From an uncultured Gemmatimonadota bacterium (GTDB taxonomy: Bacteria; Gemmatimonadota; Gemmatimonadetes; Gemmatimonadales; Gemmatimonadaceae), in the NCBI GenBank assembly GCA_946479015.1, contig CAMLEQ010000062.1, positions 1 through 12,822 on the forward strand: 12,822 bases of DNA, read 5' to 3'. Below the pieces are notes generated by a model, which made no database searches, was not told the origin of the DNA, and saw nothing but the letters and a program-made list of their open reading frames with translations. This document shows positions 5,338-12,663 of this stretch, one piece after another; the stretch's first letter is position 1, and each line of letters opens with the position of its first letter. The translations under genes and the position numbers were made by a program.

Positions 5338-6984
5338 TCACTCCGGGAGCGCCGGCGACACCATGCACAGCCGTGAGCGGTCGAGCCCCCAGCGGCGCGC
5401 CCACGCGTCGAGCGCCGCCAGGAGCTGGCGCTCGTGCGCCGGCCGACGCACGACGTTGTCGTAGAAGGGCCACCCCGGCGGCTCGTTGCCGGAGTAGCCG
5501 TTGATCGTGGGGACGCCCGTCTCCAGCGATGCCCACATCGCGTCCATGTGGTACCACCATGGGTCCTGCCGCCCGTCGGGGGGCGCGAACAGGAAGGCCC
5601 CGCACCCGGGCGGGATCGCGTTGGCCACGATCGCCACGCGCTCCCGGCCGGCGTACTTGTCGTACGACAACAGGTCCTGCCACTGCTCGGCGCCGATCAC
5701 CACGGCGGTCGCGGCCAGCACCACCGCCCCCGCCCACCCGCGCACCCCCAGCGCGTCCACGAACAGCGCCACTCCCACCGCCGCCGGCACCAGGAGCACG
5801 AGGCTGAAGCGCGCGATCACGCGGAGCGCCGCACCCCCCGGCACGAACGCCCAGACGAGCCGCCACGGGGCGATCCCCCCGGGCCAGAGGGTGACGAGCA
5901 GCACGATGGTGAACGAGAGCAGCACGAGCAGCCGCGCGAGCGGGCGGTGCCGCGCGCGCCAGAGTCCCGCGCCCACGATCATGGTGGTGATGAAGCCCAG
6001 CCCCAGCCGCTGCTCGTAGCCCATCGGGATGCTCGAGAACGCGTGGTAGCGCCACAGCCAGCCGTACGCCCGGCTCTCCACGCCGAGGAACAGCCACGAT
6101 GCCGGGCGCGCCAGGAATGGCTCCACGCGCCAGAAGTCGCGCATCCCCACCTGCCGCGCCGCCGTCAGGTAGTGCGACGCGAGCGGCCAGAGCGCGAGCG
6201 CGGACGCCGCGCACGCCACCGCCAGCGCGCGCGCGTGCCGCCACACCACGCGCGCGAGCGCCGTGCGCGTGTCGCGCCACACGAGCGCCCACGCGGCGAC
6301 GATCCCGAGCGAGCAGACGAGATACCAGCCGTAGTAGAACGCCGACCAGAGCTGGGCGACCACGCTCGCGAAGAGGAGCGCGATCCACCACCAGGCGGCG
6401 CGTCCGCGCGGCGCCTCCCCGGAGCCATCGCCGTCGAACAGCCGCGCGGCGCCCCACGCCGCGGTGACGAGGTAGAACTCGGGGACGAGGTGCGGGTGCT
6501 GGATCTGCGCGATGCGCATCCCGGCGAACGCGAACACCGCCGCGCCGAGGGCGGCGGCCGGCGTGCCCACGCGCACCACGCGCCGCAGGAAGAGGAGCGC
6601 GACGACGTAGTTGAGCGTGGCCATCAGCAGCTCCCACCACTGGAACGCCGTGTCGGCGGGGAGCCCCATCGCGCGCAGCAGCCAGTACGGCGGCGCGATG
6701 GCGAGCATGACATCCGAGTACGCGAAGGTGTTGGGCGCGGGATGGAAGACCGGGGGGCTCCACAACCGCTCGTGCCCCGGCACCCCGACCAGCCACCGCC
6801 AGCCGTGCTCGAGGATGTACATGTTGAGCCGCGTGTCCCCCCAGTCGCGCTGGATGAGGCGCAGCCCGGAGAGGATCATCGGGTGGAAGGCGAGGAGCAT
6901 CCCTCCCACCCAGAGCAGCACGACGAACGCCGCGGTCGCGGCGCTCGCCACCCCCGGGGCGCTCCGTCGGCGGCCCGCGCTCAC
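5338..6984 (-). CDS. GT-C-like polytopic membrane protein, probable glycosyltransferase
   Basis: The 548-residue protein has about ten or more hydrophobic helices and a soluble C-terminal part (about 432-548). The first helix (17-40) is followed by a loop with QRDWGDTRLNMY (45-56). Acidic residues in this first external loop are the usual catalytic or metal position in GT-C enzymes, which transfer sugars from polyprenyl-phosphate donors outside the inner membrane. Further loop features are HPAPNTFAYSDVM (81-93), with the helix pattern continuing to about residue 430. The tail segment INGYSGNEPPGWPFY (494-508) is also typical of large uncharacterised GT-C-like proteins. The substrate is unknown. 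The start is GTG at 6984, without a visible Shine-Dalgarno, 13 bases after the carbonic anhydrase stop, so it is probably in the same transcript. A later in-frame start cannot be excluded. Confidence 0.8.
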   Translation of the reverse strand: MSAGRRRSAPGVASAATAAFVVLLWVGGMLLAFHPMILSGLRLIQRDWGDTRLNMYILEHGWRWLVGVPGHERLWSPPVFHPAPNTFAYSDVMLAIAPPYWLLRAMGLPADTAFQWWELLMATLNYVVALLFLRRVVRVGTPAAALGAAVFAFAGMRIAQIQHPHLVPEFYLVTAAWGAARLFDGDGSGEAPRGRAAWWWIALLFASVVAQLWSAFYYGWYLVCSLGIVAAWALVWRDTRTALARVVWRHARALAVACAASALALWPLASHYLTAARQVGMRDFWRVEPFLARPASWLFLGVESRAYGWLWRYHAFSSIPMGYEQRLGLGFITTMIVGAGLWRARHRPLARLLVLLSFTIVLLVTLWPGGIAPWRLVWAFVPGGAALRVIARFSLVLLVPAAVGVALFVDALGVRGWAGAVVLAATAVVIGAEQWQDLLSYDKYAGRERVAIVANAIPPGCGAFLFAPPDGRQDPWWYHMDAMWASLETGVPTINGYSGNEPPGWPFYDNVVRRPAHERQLLAALDAWARRWGLDRSRLCMVSPALPE

Positions 6985-6997
6985 CCGGCGCGCGCGA

Positions 6998-7642
6998 TCA
7001 TTCGAGGGCGAGGACCGCGGCGTCCAGGAACGGCTCCACCTCCTCGCTCGCGGCCACCGACACGTCGAGATCGCGGAGACAGCCGTCCTGCAGCCCGTAG
7101 ATCCAGCCGTGGATCATGAGATCCTGGCCGCGCAGCCACGCGTCCTGCACCACCGTGGTCTCGCTCACGTGCCGCACCTGCTCGATCACGTTCAGCTCGC
7201 ACAGCCGGTTCGCCCGCGCATCCTCGTCGGCGCACTCGGAGAGCACCGACGCGTGGCGGTGCTGCACGTCCTGCACGTGCCGCAGCCAGTTGTCGATGAG
7301 CCCCAGCTTCGCGTTCGTGATCGCCGCGCGCACGCCGCCGCATCCGTAGTGGCCGCACACGATCACGTGGCGCACGCGGAGCACGTCCACCGCGTACTGC
7401 AGCACCGACAGGCAGTTCAGGTCGGTGTGCACCACCACGTTGGCGATGTTGCGGTGCACGAACATCTCGCCGGGGAGGAGCCCGACGATCTGGTTGGCGG
7501 GAACCCGGCTGTCGGCGCAGCCGATCCACAGGTACTGGGGCGCCTGCTGGGCGGAGAGCCGGGCGAAGAAATCCGGCTCCTCGGCCACCACGCGGCTGGC
7601 CCAGGCGCGATTGTTCTCGAACAGGACTCGGAGTGAACGCAT
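6998..7642 (-). CDS. can: beta-class carbonic anhydrase
   Basis: This 214-residue protein is a beta-carbonic anhydrase of the Escherichia coli Can type, converting CO2 to bicarbonate in the cytoplasm with a zinc held by two Cys, one His and an Asp or water. All signature residues are present: CADSR (42-46) gives C42 and the D44/R46 dyad, and HYGCGG (98-103) gives H98 and C101, the same numbering I recall for E. coli Can. Other matches are GEMFVHRNIANVVVHTDLN (58-76), LCELNVIEQV, and the terminal IHGWIYGLQDG...LRDLDV. The open frame extends further upstream, but homology begins at the ATG at 7642. A GAGAGGA abuts that ATG, closer than ideal. The gene precedes the GT-C-like gene by 13 bases. 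Confidence 0.96.
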   Translation of the reverse strand: MRSLRVLFENNRAWASRVVAEEPDFFARLSAQQAPQYLWIGCADSRVPANQIVGLLPGEMFVHRNIANVVVHTDLNCLSVLQYAVDVLRVRHVIVCGHYGCGGVRAAITNAKLGLIDNWLRHVQDVQHRHASVLSECADEDARANRLCELNVIEQVRHVSETTVVQDAWLRGQDLMIHGWIYGLQDGCLRDLDVSVAASEEVEPFLDAAVLALE

Positions 7643-7709
7643 TCCTCTCGTGGTGCGGGGAGACCCGGGCGGCCCGTGCGGCCCCGGGCTCTTGTGCACG
7701 TACGATGCG

Positions 7710-7747
7710 CGCGCCGCCCCGCGGCTGTAAAGCGGCGGGGCGGCGCG
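7710..7747. terminator. 13-bp perfect GC hairpin between unknown ORF and carbonic anhydrase
   Basis: CGCGCCGCCCCGC (7710-7722) and GCGGGGCGGCGCG (7735-7747) are exact reverse complements around a 12-base loop. It lies between the stop at 7761 and the carbonic anhydrase start at 7642, both on the minus strand. There is no T-run after either arm, so it may be a U-independent terminator or a transcript-end stabiliser separating two units, or part of the anhydrase leader. Confidence 0.45.
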
Positions 7748-7760
7748 GAGGTGGCGCGGA

Positions 7761-7988
7761 TCAGAATCCGGGGGGACGCTTGCGGCGGCGGGGACCGCGC
7801 GGCCGGCGCCATGCATCGAGCACGGTGAAGCCGCTCACGTACCGCCGTCCGTCGGGCGTGATGCTCCACCACCAGCGCACGCGCTCCCCCGGCTGGAGCA
7901 CCACGCTCACGACGCGATTGGGGACCGTGGGATCGTTCCCCCCCGGGGGATAGACCTCGCGCGCCGGACCGACTGGATTCGTTCGCAT
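7761..7988 (-). CDS. small hypothetical protein, overlaps upstream gene
   Basis: This 75-residue open frame starts at the ATG at 7988 and overlaps the 3' end of the BIG2 gene by 82 bases in another frame. In its favour, GGAGG lies seven bases before the ATG, the codons carry the high third-position GC of the region, and the sequence is not simply arginine/proline noise: RVVSVVLQPGERVRWWWSI (27-45) and GRRYVSGFTVLDAW (49-62) look like beta-strands. The end is a basic tail. I recognise no family. It might be a separate translationally coupled gene, or the true C-terminus of the BIG2 protein displaced by a frameshift. No signal peptide is seen, which favours the second reading slightly if the domain belongs outside the cell. 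Confidence 0.5.
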   Translation of the reverse strand: MRTNPVGPAREVYPPGGNDPTVPNRVVSVVLQPGERVRWWWSITPDGRRYVSGFTVLDAWRRPRGPRRRKRPPGF

Positions 7989-8374
7989 GCCGTACCCTCC
8001 ACCTGCTGCCGCCATCGGAGCGCGACACGCGAATCGAGGACCACGAGCGTCACGCTCCCCTGAATGTCGCGCTCCGGATCGAACGCGGTGATGGCCACCG
8101 TCCCGGCGGAGAGCGCGTGGACCACGCCGTGCCGGTCCACCGTCGCCACGCGCGTGTCGGAGGACGTCCACCGCAGCGCGATGCTCCGCACGTCGCACCC
8201 CTGCACCGAGAGCGCCAGCGACTCGCCGACGAACATCGTGTCGCGGTCGCCGCCGATCGCGAACGAGGCGCACAGCCCTCGCGGTCCCGTCATCACCCGC
8301 CAGTCGCACGTGGCGGCGGCGAGGACGGGGACGGAGAGGAACGCGATGATGGCGCGAGTCCAGAAGCGCCGCAT
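7907..8374 (-). CDS. secreted protein with one Ig-like BIG2-type domain
   Basis: From the ATG at 8374, preceded by GGAGG with a 5-base gap, the protein has 155 residues. An N-terminal signal peptide (RRFWTRAIIAFLSVPVLAAA, 2-21) could be cleaved after A21. A cysteine at 23 is close, but T22 before it makes a lipobox poor. Residues about 40-115 read as one bacterial Ig-like group 2 domain: GESLALSVQGC (50-60), LRWTSSDTRVATVDRHGVV (67-85), LSAGTVAITA (88-97), then SVTLVVLD (107-114). BIG2 domains occur in surface and secreted proteins as adhesive or structural modules. The last 40 residues are arginine-rich and do not look structured, and another frame with better codon use opens there. The gene may therefore be frameshifted near 8000. 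Confidence 0.78.
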   Translation of the reverse strand: MRRFWTRAIIAFLSVPVLAAATCDWRVMTGPRGLCASFAIGGDRDTMFVGESLALSVQGCDVRSIALRWTSSDTRVATVDRHGVVHALSAGTVAITAFDPERDIQGSVTLVVLDSRVALRWRQQVEGTACERIQSVRRARSIPRGGTIPRSPIAS

Positions 8375-8501
8375 GCCGCCCTCCGCTCCCACGCGGCTTG
8401 GCGGCGCGGTCGCCCGCCGGGAGGACCATCCCCGCCGACGGGCGCCGTGCCCTTCACACCATAGATGTCGCGGTGTCGGCGTTCCGTAAAGCGTGCTCCG
8501 G

Positions 8502-8522
8502 CGGCCGGGCTCGCTCCGGCCG
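8502..8522 (-). terminator. GC hairpin after the minor pilin operon
   Basis: CGGCCGG (8502-8508) pairs with CCGGCCG (8516-8522) around a 7-base loop, 11 bases after the stop of the last pilin gene on the minus strand. Only a three-T stretch follows about 14 bases on, so it is a weak candidate for an intrinsic terminator. Confidence 0.4.
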
Positions 8523-8533
8523 CGGGGGGCGGC

Positions 8534-10297
8534 TCACGACTTCGGCTTGAGCGACGCGAAGTACGTGGCGATGTCGAAGCCCGCCGGGTTCACCTCGAAG
8601 TAGCGCCCGGAGGCGAAGTGCCCCGTGGTGGGGAAGTACGGGGGCGGATTGGTGTACGCGCACACGTCGTAGGAGTACCGCTTGAGGTACCCCGTCCCCC
8701 CGGGGCTCCCGATGGTGCCGACCGCGCCGCGCGTGCGCTGGATGATTCCGCCGGTGAGATACAGGCAGCCGCGCCCCCACAGCTTGTTCTCGCACTTCTC
8801 GTCCTTCGTGGAGCCGCCGTCGTAGTTCTCGACGGTGAACACGTCGAGCGCCAGCACCACGCCGTCGATGAACTCGTCCTTCGTGTCGTCGTACGTGAAG
8901 CGGTTGCTCCCGCTCGACGGCTTGATCGGGGAATTCAGCGTGTTGTCCGCGACGATCACGTCGTTGCCGGAGAAGAGCCCGAGGAGATCGGCGCACGTCC
9001 CCGCGCCGGGGTTGGTCGCGTACACGATGTCGTCGGCGATGATGATGTTCCCCGTGGCCGCGAGCGTCACCCTGCCGCGGAGCACCCCGCTGATCGCCAC
9101 CTTCCCCTGCACGTAGATCACGCCCTTGAACGAGGGGTTGAGCGCGCGGTTGATCGGCCACAGGTACTGCGCATCGGTCCGTCCGGCGGCGGCGAGCAGC
9201 GGGCTCACGGGGCCGGCCCAGGGGAGCCACTGCCCGTGCGCGTCGGTCGCCTGGAACGCCCCCCACAGCGAGTCGGCCCCGCCGAGGTAGCAGCGGCGCG
9301 TGCTGCTGCTCACCGACGCCACCCAACTGTCGGAGCCGGTGGTGGGGTGACCGCTGGCGGGGACGAACGTCCCGTCCGGGTGGTAGTGCCCGCAGTTCTC
9401 GGAGTTGCGCAGCCCCTTGGAGCCGTAGTCCCCCGGCACGTCCCCCACCACCCACGCCGGATCGTTCGACTGGTAGACGCGGATGAACCCTTCGTCGGCG
9501 TCCGTGGAGTCGCCGTCGCCGTTCAGGTCGAGCGCGACGAACTCGATGCGCGTGGTCGCCTGGCCATCCCCGCCGCCGAGCGTGCCGGTGATCGCCGTCC
9601 CGCCGGCCGTGGCCTGCGTGTGGAGCTTCTCCAGGTCCGCCGTCTGCGGGAACGCGATCGGCGCGGCGCGCTCGGTGTAGCCCTGCTTGAATGTGCCGTA
9701 CTGGCGCCCCTGGACGGTCTTCGCCGTGGTGACGGTGCCGAAGAAGGTGGCGCCGGTGTTGTAGATCTTGATGTAGTCGTTCGAGAAGACCGGCCCGAAG
9801 AGCTGGTCCCCCCCGCCGAAGGAGATGTTCGAGGGCTCGACGTCGGTGAAGTAGGCGTACTTGGCGAAGCTCTCCTGCGCCATGTCCTGCCGGCGCACGA
9901 TGGTGTCGCCGAAGGCATCCTTCACCACCGCCACCACGCTCCCGAACACGCCGTACTGCCCGCTCGTCACCCCCGAGGGCCCCACGTACAGGGAGCGCGT
10001 GACGTTCGGGACCACCGCGCCGCTCGCGTCGCGCACCGGCGCGTCCAGCTCGAGCGTGGCGAAGCCGGTGTCGGGGTACAGCGCCTTGTTCGCGTTCACG
10101 CTCGCGCGCGCCTCCTCGAGCCCCGCGTCGGCCGCCCAGGCGAGCTGGCTCGCGCGCTGGTGGTAGCGGCTCACGAGCGAGGCGTTCGATCCGAGCAGCG
10201 CCGCCGTCACCATGAGCACGGAGACGACGAGCGCGATGAGCAGGACGGTGATGAGCGCGATGCCGCGTCTGGGCTTGAGCCTGCCGGAGGTGGTCAT
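8534..10297 (-). CDS. large PilX-like minor pilin / DUF4900-type protein
   Basis: A 587-residue protein starting with RRGIALITVLLIALVVSVLM (10-29), a type IV prepilin-like leader and membrane helix in which the usual Glu at +5 after Gly is missing (T17). That is characteristic of PilX and GspK proteins thought to sit at the filament tip. LAWAADAGLEEARA (52-65) is the usual PilX_N continuation. The rest is far longer than classical PilX (under 200 residues): a loop DLNGDGDSTDADE (257-269) resembling EF-hand/dockerin calcium loops, six cysteines (302, 336, 435, 502, 511, 546), and a strand-repeat region FKGVIYVQGKVAISGVLRGR (from 390) to IIIADDIVYAT like the DUF4900 type. The ATG at 10297 follows GGAG with a 7-base gap. 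It is the last gene of the operon, 13 bases after pilW. Confidence 0.85.
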   Translation of the reverse strand: MTTSGRLKPRRGIALITVLLIALVVSVLMVTAALLGSNASLVSRYHQRASQLAWAADAGLEEARASVNANKALYPDTGFATLELDAPVRDASGAVVPNVTRSLYVGPSGVTSGQYGVFGSVVAVVKDAFGDTIVRRQDMAQESFAKYAYFTDVEPSNISFGGGDQLFGPVFSNDYIKIYNTGATFFGTVTTAKTVQGRQYGTFKQGYTERAAPIAFPQTADLEKLHTQATAGGTAITGTLGGGDGQATTRIEFVALDLNGDGDSTDADEGFIRVYQSNDPAWVVGDVPGDYGSKGLRNSENCGHYHPDGTFVPASGHPTTGSDSWVASVSSSTRRCYLGGADSLWGAFQATDAHGQWLPWAGPVSPLLAAAGRTDAQYLWPINRALNPSFKGVIYVQGKVAISGVLRGRVTLAATGNIIIADDIVYATNPGAGTCADLLGLFSGNDVIVADNTLNSPIKPSSGSNRFTYDDTKDEFIDGVVLALDVFTVENYDGGSTKDEKCENKLWGRGCLYLTGGIIQRTRGAVGTIGSPGGTGYLKRYSYDVCAYTNPPPYFPTTGHFASGRYFEVNPAGFDIATYFASLKPKS

Positions 10298-10310
10298 GGA
10301 TCTTCTCCGA

Positions 10311-11486
10311 TCATGGAACGACGGTCACCGCTGGCGATGTCGTGCGACCCGAGAGCGCCGGCGAGCAGTCCTGTGCCGCGAGCTGGTAGACGTACGTGGA
10401 GTCGCGCTGGACGGCGGCGTCGGTGTAGGTGTACGACGTGTTGCCGGAAGGGATGCTGAGGTAGGGGTCGCCCCAGTCCGCGCCGCTCGCGAACTTCCGC
10501 CAGATCACGTAGCGGACCACGTCCTTCTCCCCTCCCGCATCGTCCACGGCGGGCGCCCACGACAGGTTCACCACCACGTCACCGGTGGAGAGCGTCTGCG
10601 CGGTGGCGCCGAGCGAGACCCCGAGCTGCGGCGGGTCGCCGCACGTGTGGCGCGACGCCAGCCCGGCGTTCGGCAGCCGGATCAGGCGCGAGATGGTGCG
10701 ATGGAGCTCGCCGTTCCGCGCATCGCCATCGGTCACGGTGAGCGTGACGCGCACGGCGCGGATGCTGTCGACCACCGCCTCGGCGCCGGTGTCCGCCGGG
10801 GAGAGGTGCGCGACCACCGTGTGCGCGAGCGGCATCCTGCTCGCCGGGATGGAGTCCACCCTCGCGGCCTCGTCGGGGGGAGACACGAGGCGGTAGTACT
10901 GGAAGAACGGCGTTCCGGGGGTGGCGAGGATGTCGCGCGCCACCAACTCCGGCGCGTCGGCGTTCACCTGGCGGAAGAGCGCGTAGTCGTCGGTGCGCGG
11001 CGTCGAGCTGTCCGGCGTCACGTAGAAGATGATCGTCTCCGCCGGGCTCGGATTCCCCGCTTCGTCCTCGTACGTCGAATCCGGGTACGCGAACGCGGTG
11101 AGCGGCACGGTGATCTGCTGGCTGCCCCGGAGCGCGGTGACGGTGCCCGTGGGAGCGTCGGCGTCGTAGTAGACGGCGAAGGGATCGTTCGCGACGTTCG
11201 TGGCGTAGTCCGCGTTGAACGCCACCACGTTCGGCCCCGCGTACACGATGAACGGCTGCTGGTCGAGCACGCCGCCCCCCGCGGTGCGGAGCTGGCTGGT
11301 GAGGGTGGACATCGCGAACTGGGCGTTCTGAATGGCCCCCATGCGGTCGGTGCCGAGCCGGAGCGCCGCCGACTGCGTGCGGATGAAGCCCATCGCGGCG
11401 GTCATGACGATGCCGAACACCGCGAGCGCCACGAGCATCTCCACCAGCGTGACGCCTCGCCGTCCGCGCGCGGGAGATCGCATCAT
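10311..11486 (-). CDS. PilW-like minor prepilin with C-terminal fibronectin type III-like domain
   Basis: The 391-residue protein begins with GRRGVTLVEMLVALAVFGIV (8-27), a class III prepilin signal cut after G11, with E16 at mature position 5 as in true pilins. The next 270 residues are strand-rich, as in PilW/GspJ-type minor pilins. From about 286 to 390 a fibronectin type III-like fold can be read: VVVNLSWAPAVDD (304-316), VVRYVIWRKFASG (323-335), SYTYTDAAVQRDSTYVYQLAAQD (from 351), then SPAVTVV. Only two cysteines, C282 and C374, flank this domain and could bond. The start ATG overlaps the upstream stop in a 4-base ATGA, indicating coupling. In known systems PilW helps prime the pilus with FimU, PilV and PilX. 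The added FN3 module suggests binding to a surface or partner, which is inference. Confidence 0.88.
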   Translation of the reverse strand: MMRSPARGRRGVTLVEMLVALAVFGIVMTAAMGFIRTQSAALRLGTDRMGAIQNAQFAMSTLTSQLRTAGGGVLDQQPFIVYAGPNVVAFNADYATNVANDPFAVYYDADAPTGTVTALRGSQQITVPLTAFAYPDSTYEDEAGNPSPAETIIFYVTPDSSTPRTDDYALFRQVNADAPELVARDILATPGTPFFQYYRLVSPPDEAARVDSIPASRMPLAHTVVAHLSPADTGAEAVVDSIRAVRVTLTVTDGDARNGELHRTISRLIRLPNAGLASRHTCGDPPQLGVSLGATAQTLSTGDVVVNLSWAPAVDDAGGEKDVVRYVIWRKFASGADWGDPYLSIPSGNTSYTYTDAAVQRDSTYVYQLAAQDCSPALSGRTTSPAVTVVP

Positions 11487-11860
11487 GGCGCCCCCACGGT
11501 TTCCGTCCGCGCCACCGGCGCGGGCAGCCCCGGACCGGTCACGGAGACGGTGATCCTCTTGTAGTCCGGCCCCTTCCCGTCGCCGCCCACGTGCACGATC
11601 TGCGTGGTGCGCGCGAAGCCGGGGAGCGAGCGGAAGGTGTACTCGGTGCCGCCGTAGCTGCTCTCGAGCTGCGCGTAGTCCGGATCGAGGCGCACCTGCT
11701 CGAGGCGGTCCTCCACGAGCTGCACGGCCGCGAGCTGGCGGTCGCTGGTGGTGAGCGTGTGGATGGTGCGCGCGGTGAGCTGGGTGATCCCGAGCACCAC
11801 GCCGAGCAGGATCACCACCGCGACGATCACTTCGACGAGCGTGAAGCCGCTGCGGTTCAT
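11483..11860 (-). CDS. PilV/GspI-like minor prepilin
   Basis: A short 125-residue prepilin: leader MNRSG, cleavage before F6, then FTLVEVIVAVVILLGVVLGI (6-25), with E10 at position 5 of the mature protein. The helix continues to about 55 with the usual VQLVEDRLEQVR (46-57), followed by a small strand region. Such proteins are processed by the prepilin peptidase PilD and inserted near the tip of a type IV pilus or secretion pseudopilus. The ATG at 11860 begins one base after the upstream stop, with a G-run (GGGGG) seven bases ahead inside the previous gene. It overlaps the next gene by 4 bases. The C-terminal region is short compared with PilV from Pseudomonas and nearer GspI in size. Confidence 0.88.
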   Translation of the reverse strand: MNRSGFTLVEVIVAVVILLGVVLGITQLTARTIHTLTTSDRQLAAVQLVEDRLEQVRLDPDYAQLESSYGGTEYTFRSLPGFARTTQIVHVGGDGKGPDYKRITVSVTGPGLPAPVARTETVGAP

Positions 11861-11861
11861 G

Positions 11862-12431
11862 TCAGAACCCCCGTTGCCAGCCGGACGGTCGGTAGCGGTA
11901 CCACGAGGCGCGTCCGGTCGCGCGCTCCACCTGGATGGCGCGCGTGTCCTCGGCGAAGCCGCTGTTCGCCATGGCGCGGCGCGAGGTGAGATACGCCACC
12001 CCGCTCTCGCTCGCGCTCCCGCTGCGGTGGAAGGTGACGGCGGGGCGGCCGCCCTCGGTCCGGGTGAACGTCACCGCCCCCGCGCCGCCGTCGAGCGGCG
12101 GGGCGCCGCCGAGCCCGAACACCACCAGATCCCCCAGCGGGGTCACCGACACGTGCTCCCCGGCGTCCACCACACCGTTGTCGTTGCCGTCGTCGTGCAC
12201 GCGCACCACGCCGGCCACGTCATCGAACACCACCACCACGTCGTGCTGCCGGGTGAGGGCGAGGCGCTGCGCGGCGAGCAGCGTGGTGCCGACCCCCTGC
12301 ATCGCGCCGTTCGCGCGATGGCCGATGAGATCGATCCGGGGCGCGGCGAACGCCGCCAGCACCCCGATCAGAATGAGCACCATCAGCAGCTCGATGATGG
12401 TGAAGCCGCGCGTCCGCCTCGATCCGTGCAT
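11862..12431 (-). CDS. GspH/FimT-type minor prepilin
   Basis: A 189-residue prepilin with leader MHGSRRTRG, cleavage before F10, and FTIIELLMVLILIGVLAAFA (10-29), where E14 is the conserved mature Glu5. Downstream features agree with the GspH/FimT/FimU family: an alpha1 helix ending in AAQRLALTRQHDVVVVF (53-69), an acidic loop HDDGNDNGVVDAGE (79-92), and a final strand pair FHRSGSASESGVAYLTSRR (134-152) and IQVERATGRASWYRY (166-180). The ATG at 12431 has GAGG six bases ahead. The open frame runs further upstream, but the extension has no signal and the leader must be at the N-terminus. This is the first gene of the four-gene minor pilin operon and probably the one whose promoter region carries the inverted repeats at 12522-12596. 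Confidence 0.88.
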   Translation of the reverse strand: MHGSRRTRGFTIIELLMVLILIGVLAAFAAPRIDLIGHRANGAMQGVGTTLLAAQRLALTRQHDVVVVFDDVAGVVRVHDDGNDNGVVDAGEHVSVTPLGDLVVFGLGGAPPLDGGAGAVTFTRTEGGRPAVTFHRSGSASESGVAYLTSRRAMANSGFAEDTRAIQVERATGRASWYRYRPSGWQRGF

Positions 12432-12521
12432 GCACCGCCTCGTTGGGTTCGTGCCTGACGACGAGCGTGGACTCGCCGCCCCGACCATCCGACGAGCGGC
12501 CTCGAGGGGGCGCAACCGCGC

Positions 12522-12596
12522 GCGATGCGGCGCGCGGCGCATCGCATCCCGATGTTCCAGCGACGTTCAGAACGTGACAGTGCGGTCGCGCGACCG
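12522..12596. promoter_or_regulatory. three inverted repeats upstream of the minor pilin operon
   Basis: Within the 232-base gap between the right-edge gene and the first pilin gene are: GCGATGCG/CGCATCGC (12522-12529 with 12538-12545), ACGTTC-A-GAACGT (12563-12575), and CGGTCGCGCGACCG (12583-12596), a perfect 14-base palindrome. The last two are seven bases apart. I found no convincing sigma70, sigma54 or sigma28 promoter, so the transcript start is unknown. They may be operator sites or leader hairpins. The rest of the gap shows nothing I can support. Confidence 0.35.
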
Positions 12597-12663
12597 GAAA
12601 GAACTGGCCATCGCCCGCGTGTTCGTCAGGCATGGCCGGCGGAGCGCGCGCGCCGCGCCGGGA

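Noticed and set aside
5434..7119. 561-codon plus-strand open frame opposite the GT-C-like gene
   Set aside because: Composition is dominated by R, H, P, E and no motif is seen; the minus strand gives a coherent membrane protein and a carbonic anhydrase.
7690..7735. TTTACA / ATCGTA as a carbonic anhydrase promoter
   Set aside because: The spacing and -10 match are poor, and the elements overlap the perfect hairpin.
8465..11564. Long plus-strand open frames opposite the pilin genes
   Set aside because: Their translations are Arg/His/Val/Gly-rich without domains, as expected for antisense shadows of GC-rich genes.
12590..12620. Sigma54-like TGGCC element upstream of the pilin operon
   Set aside because: The GG and GC pairs are not at the required spacing.
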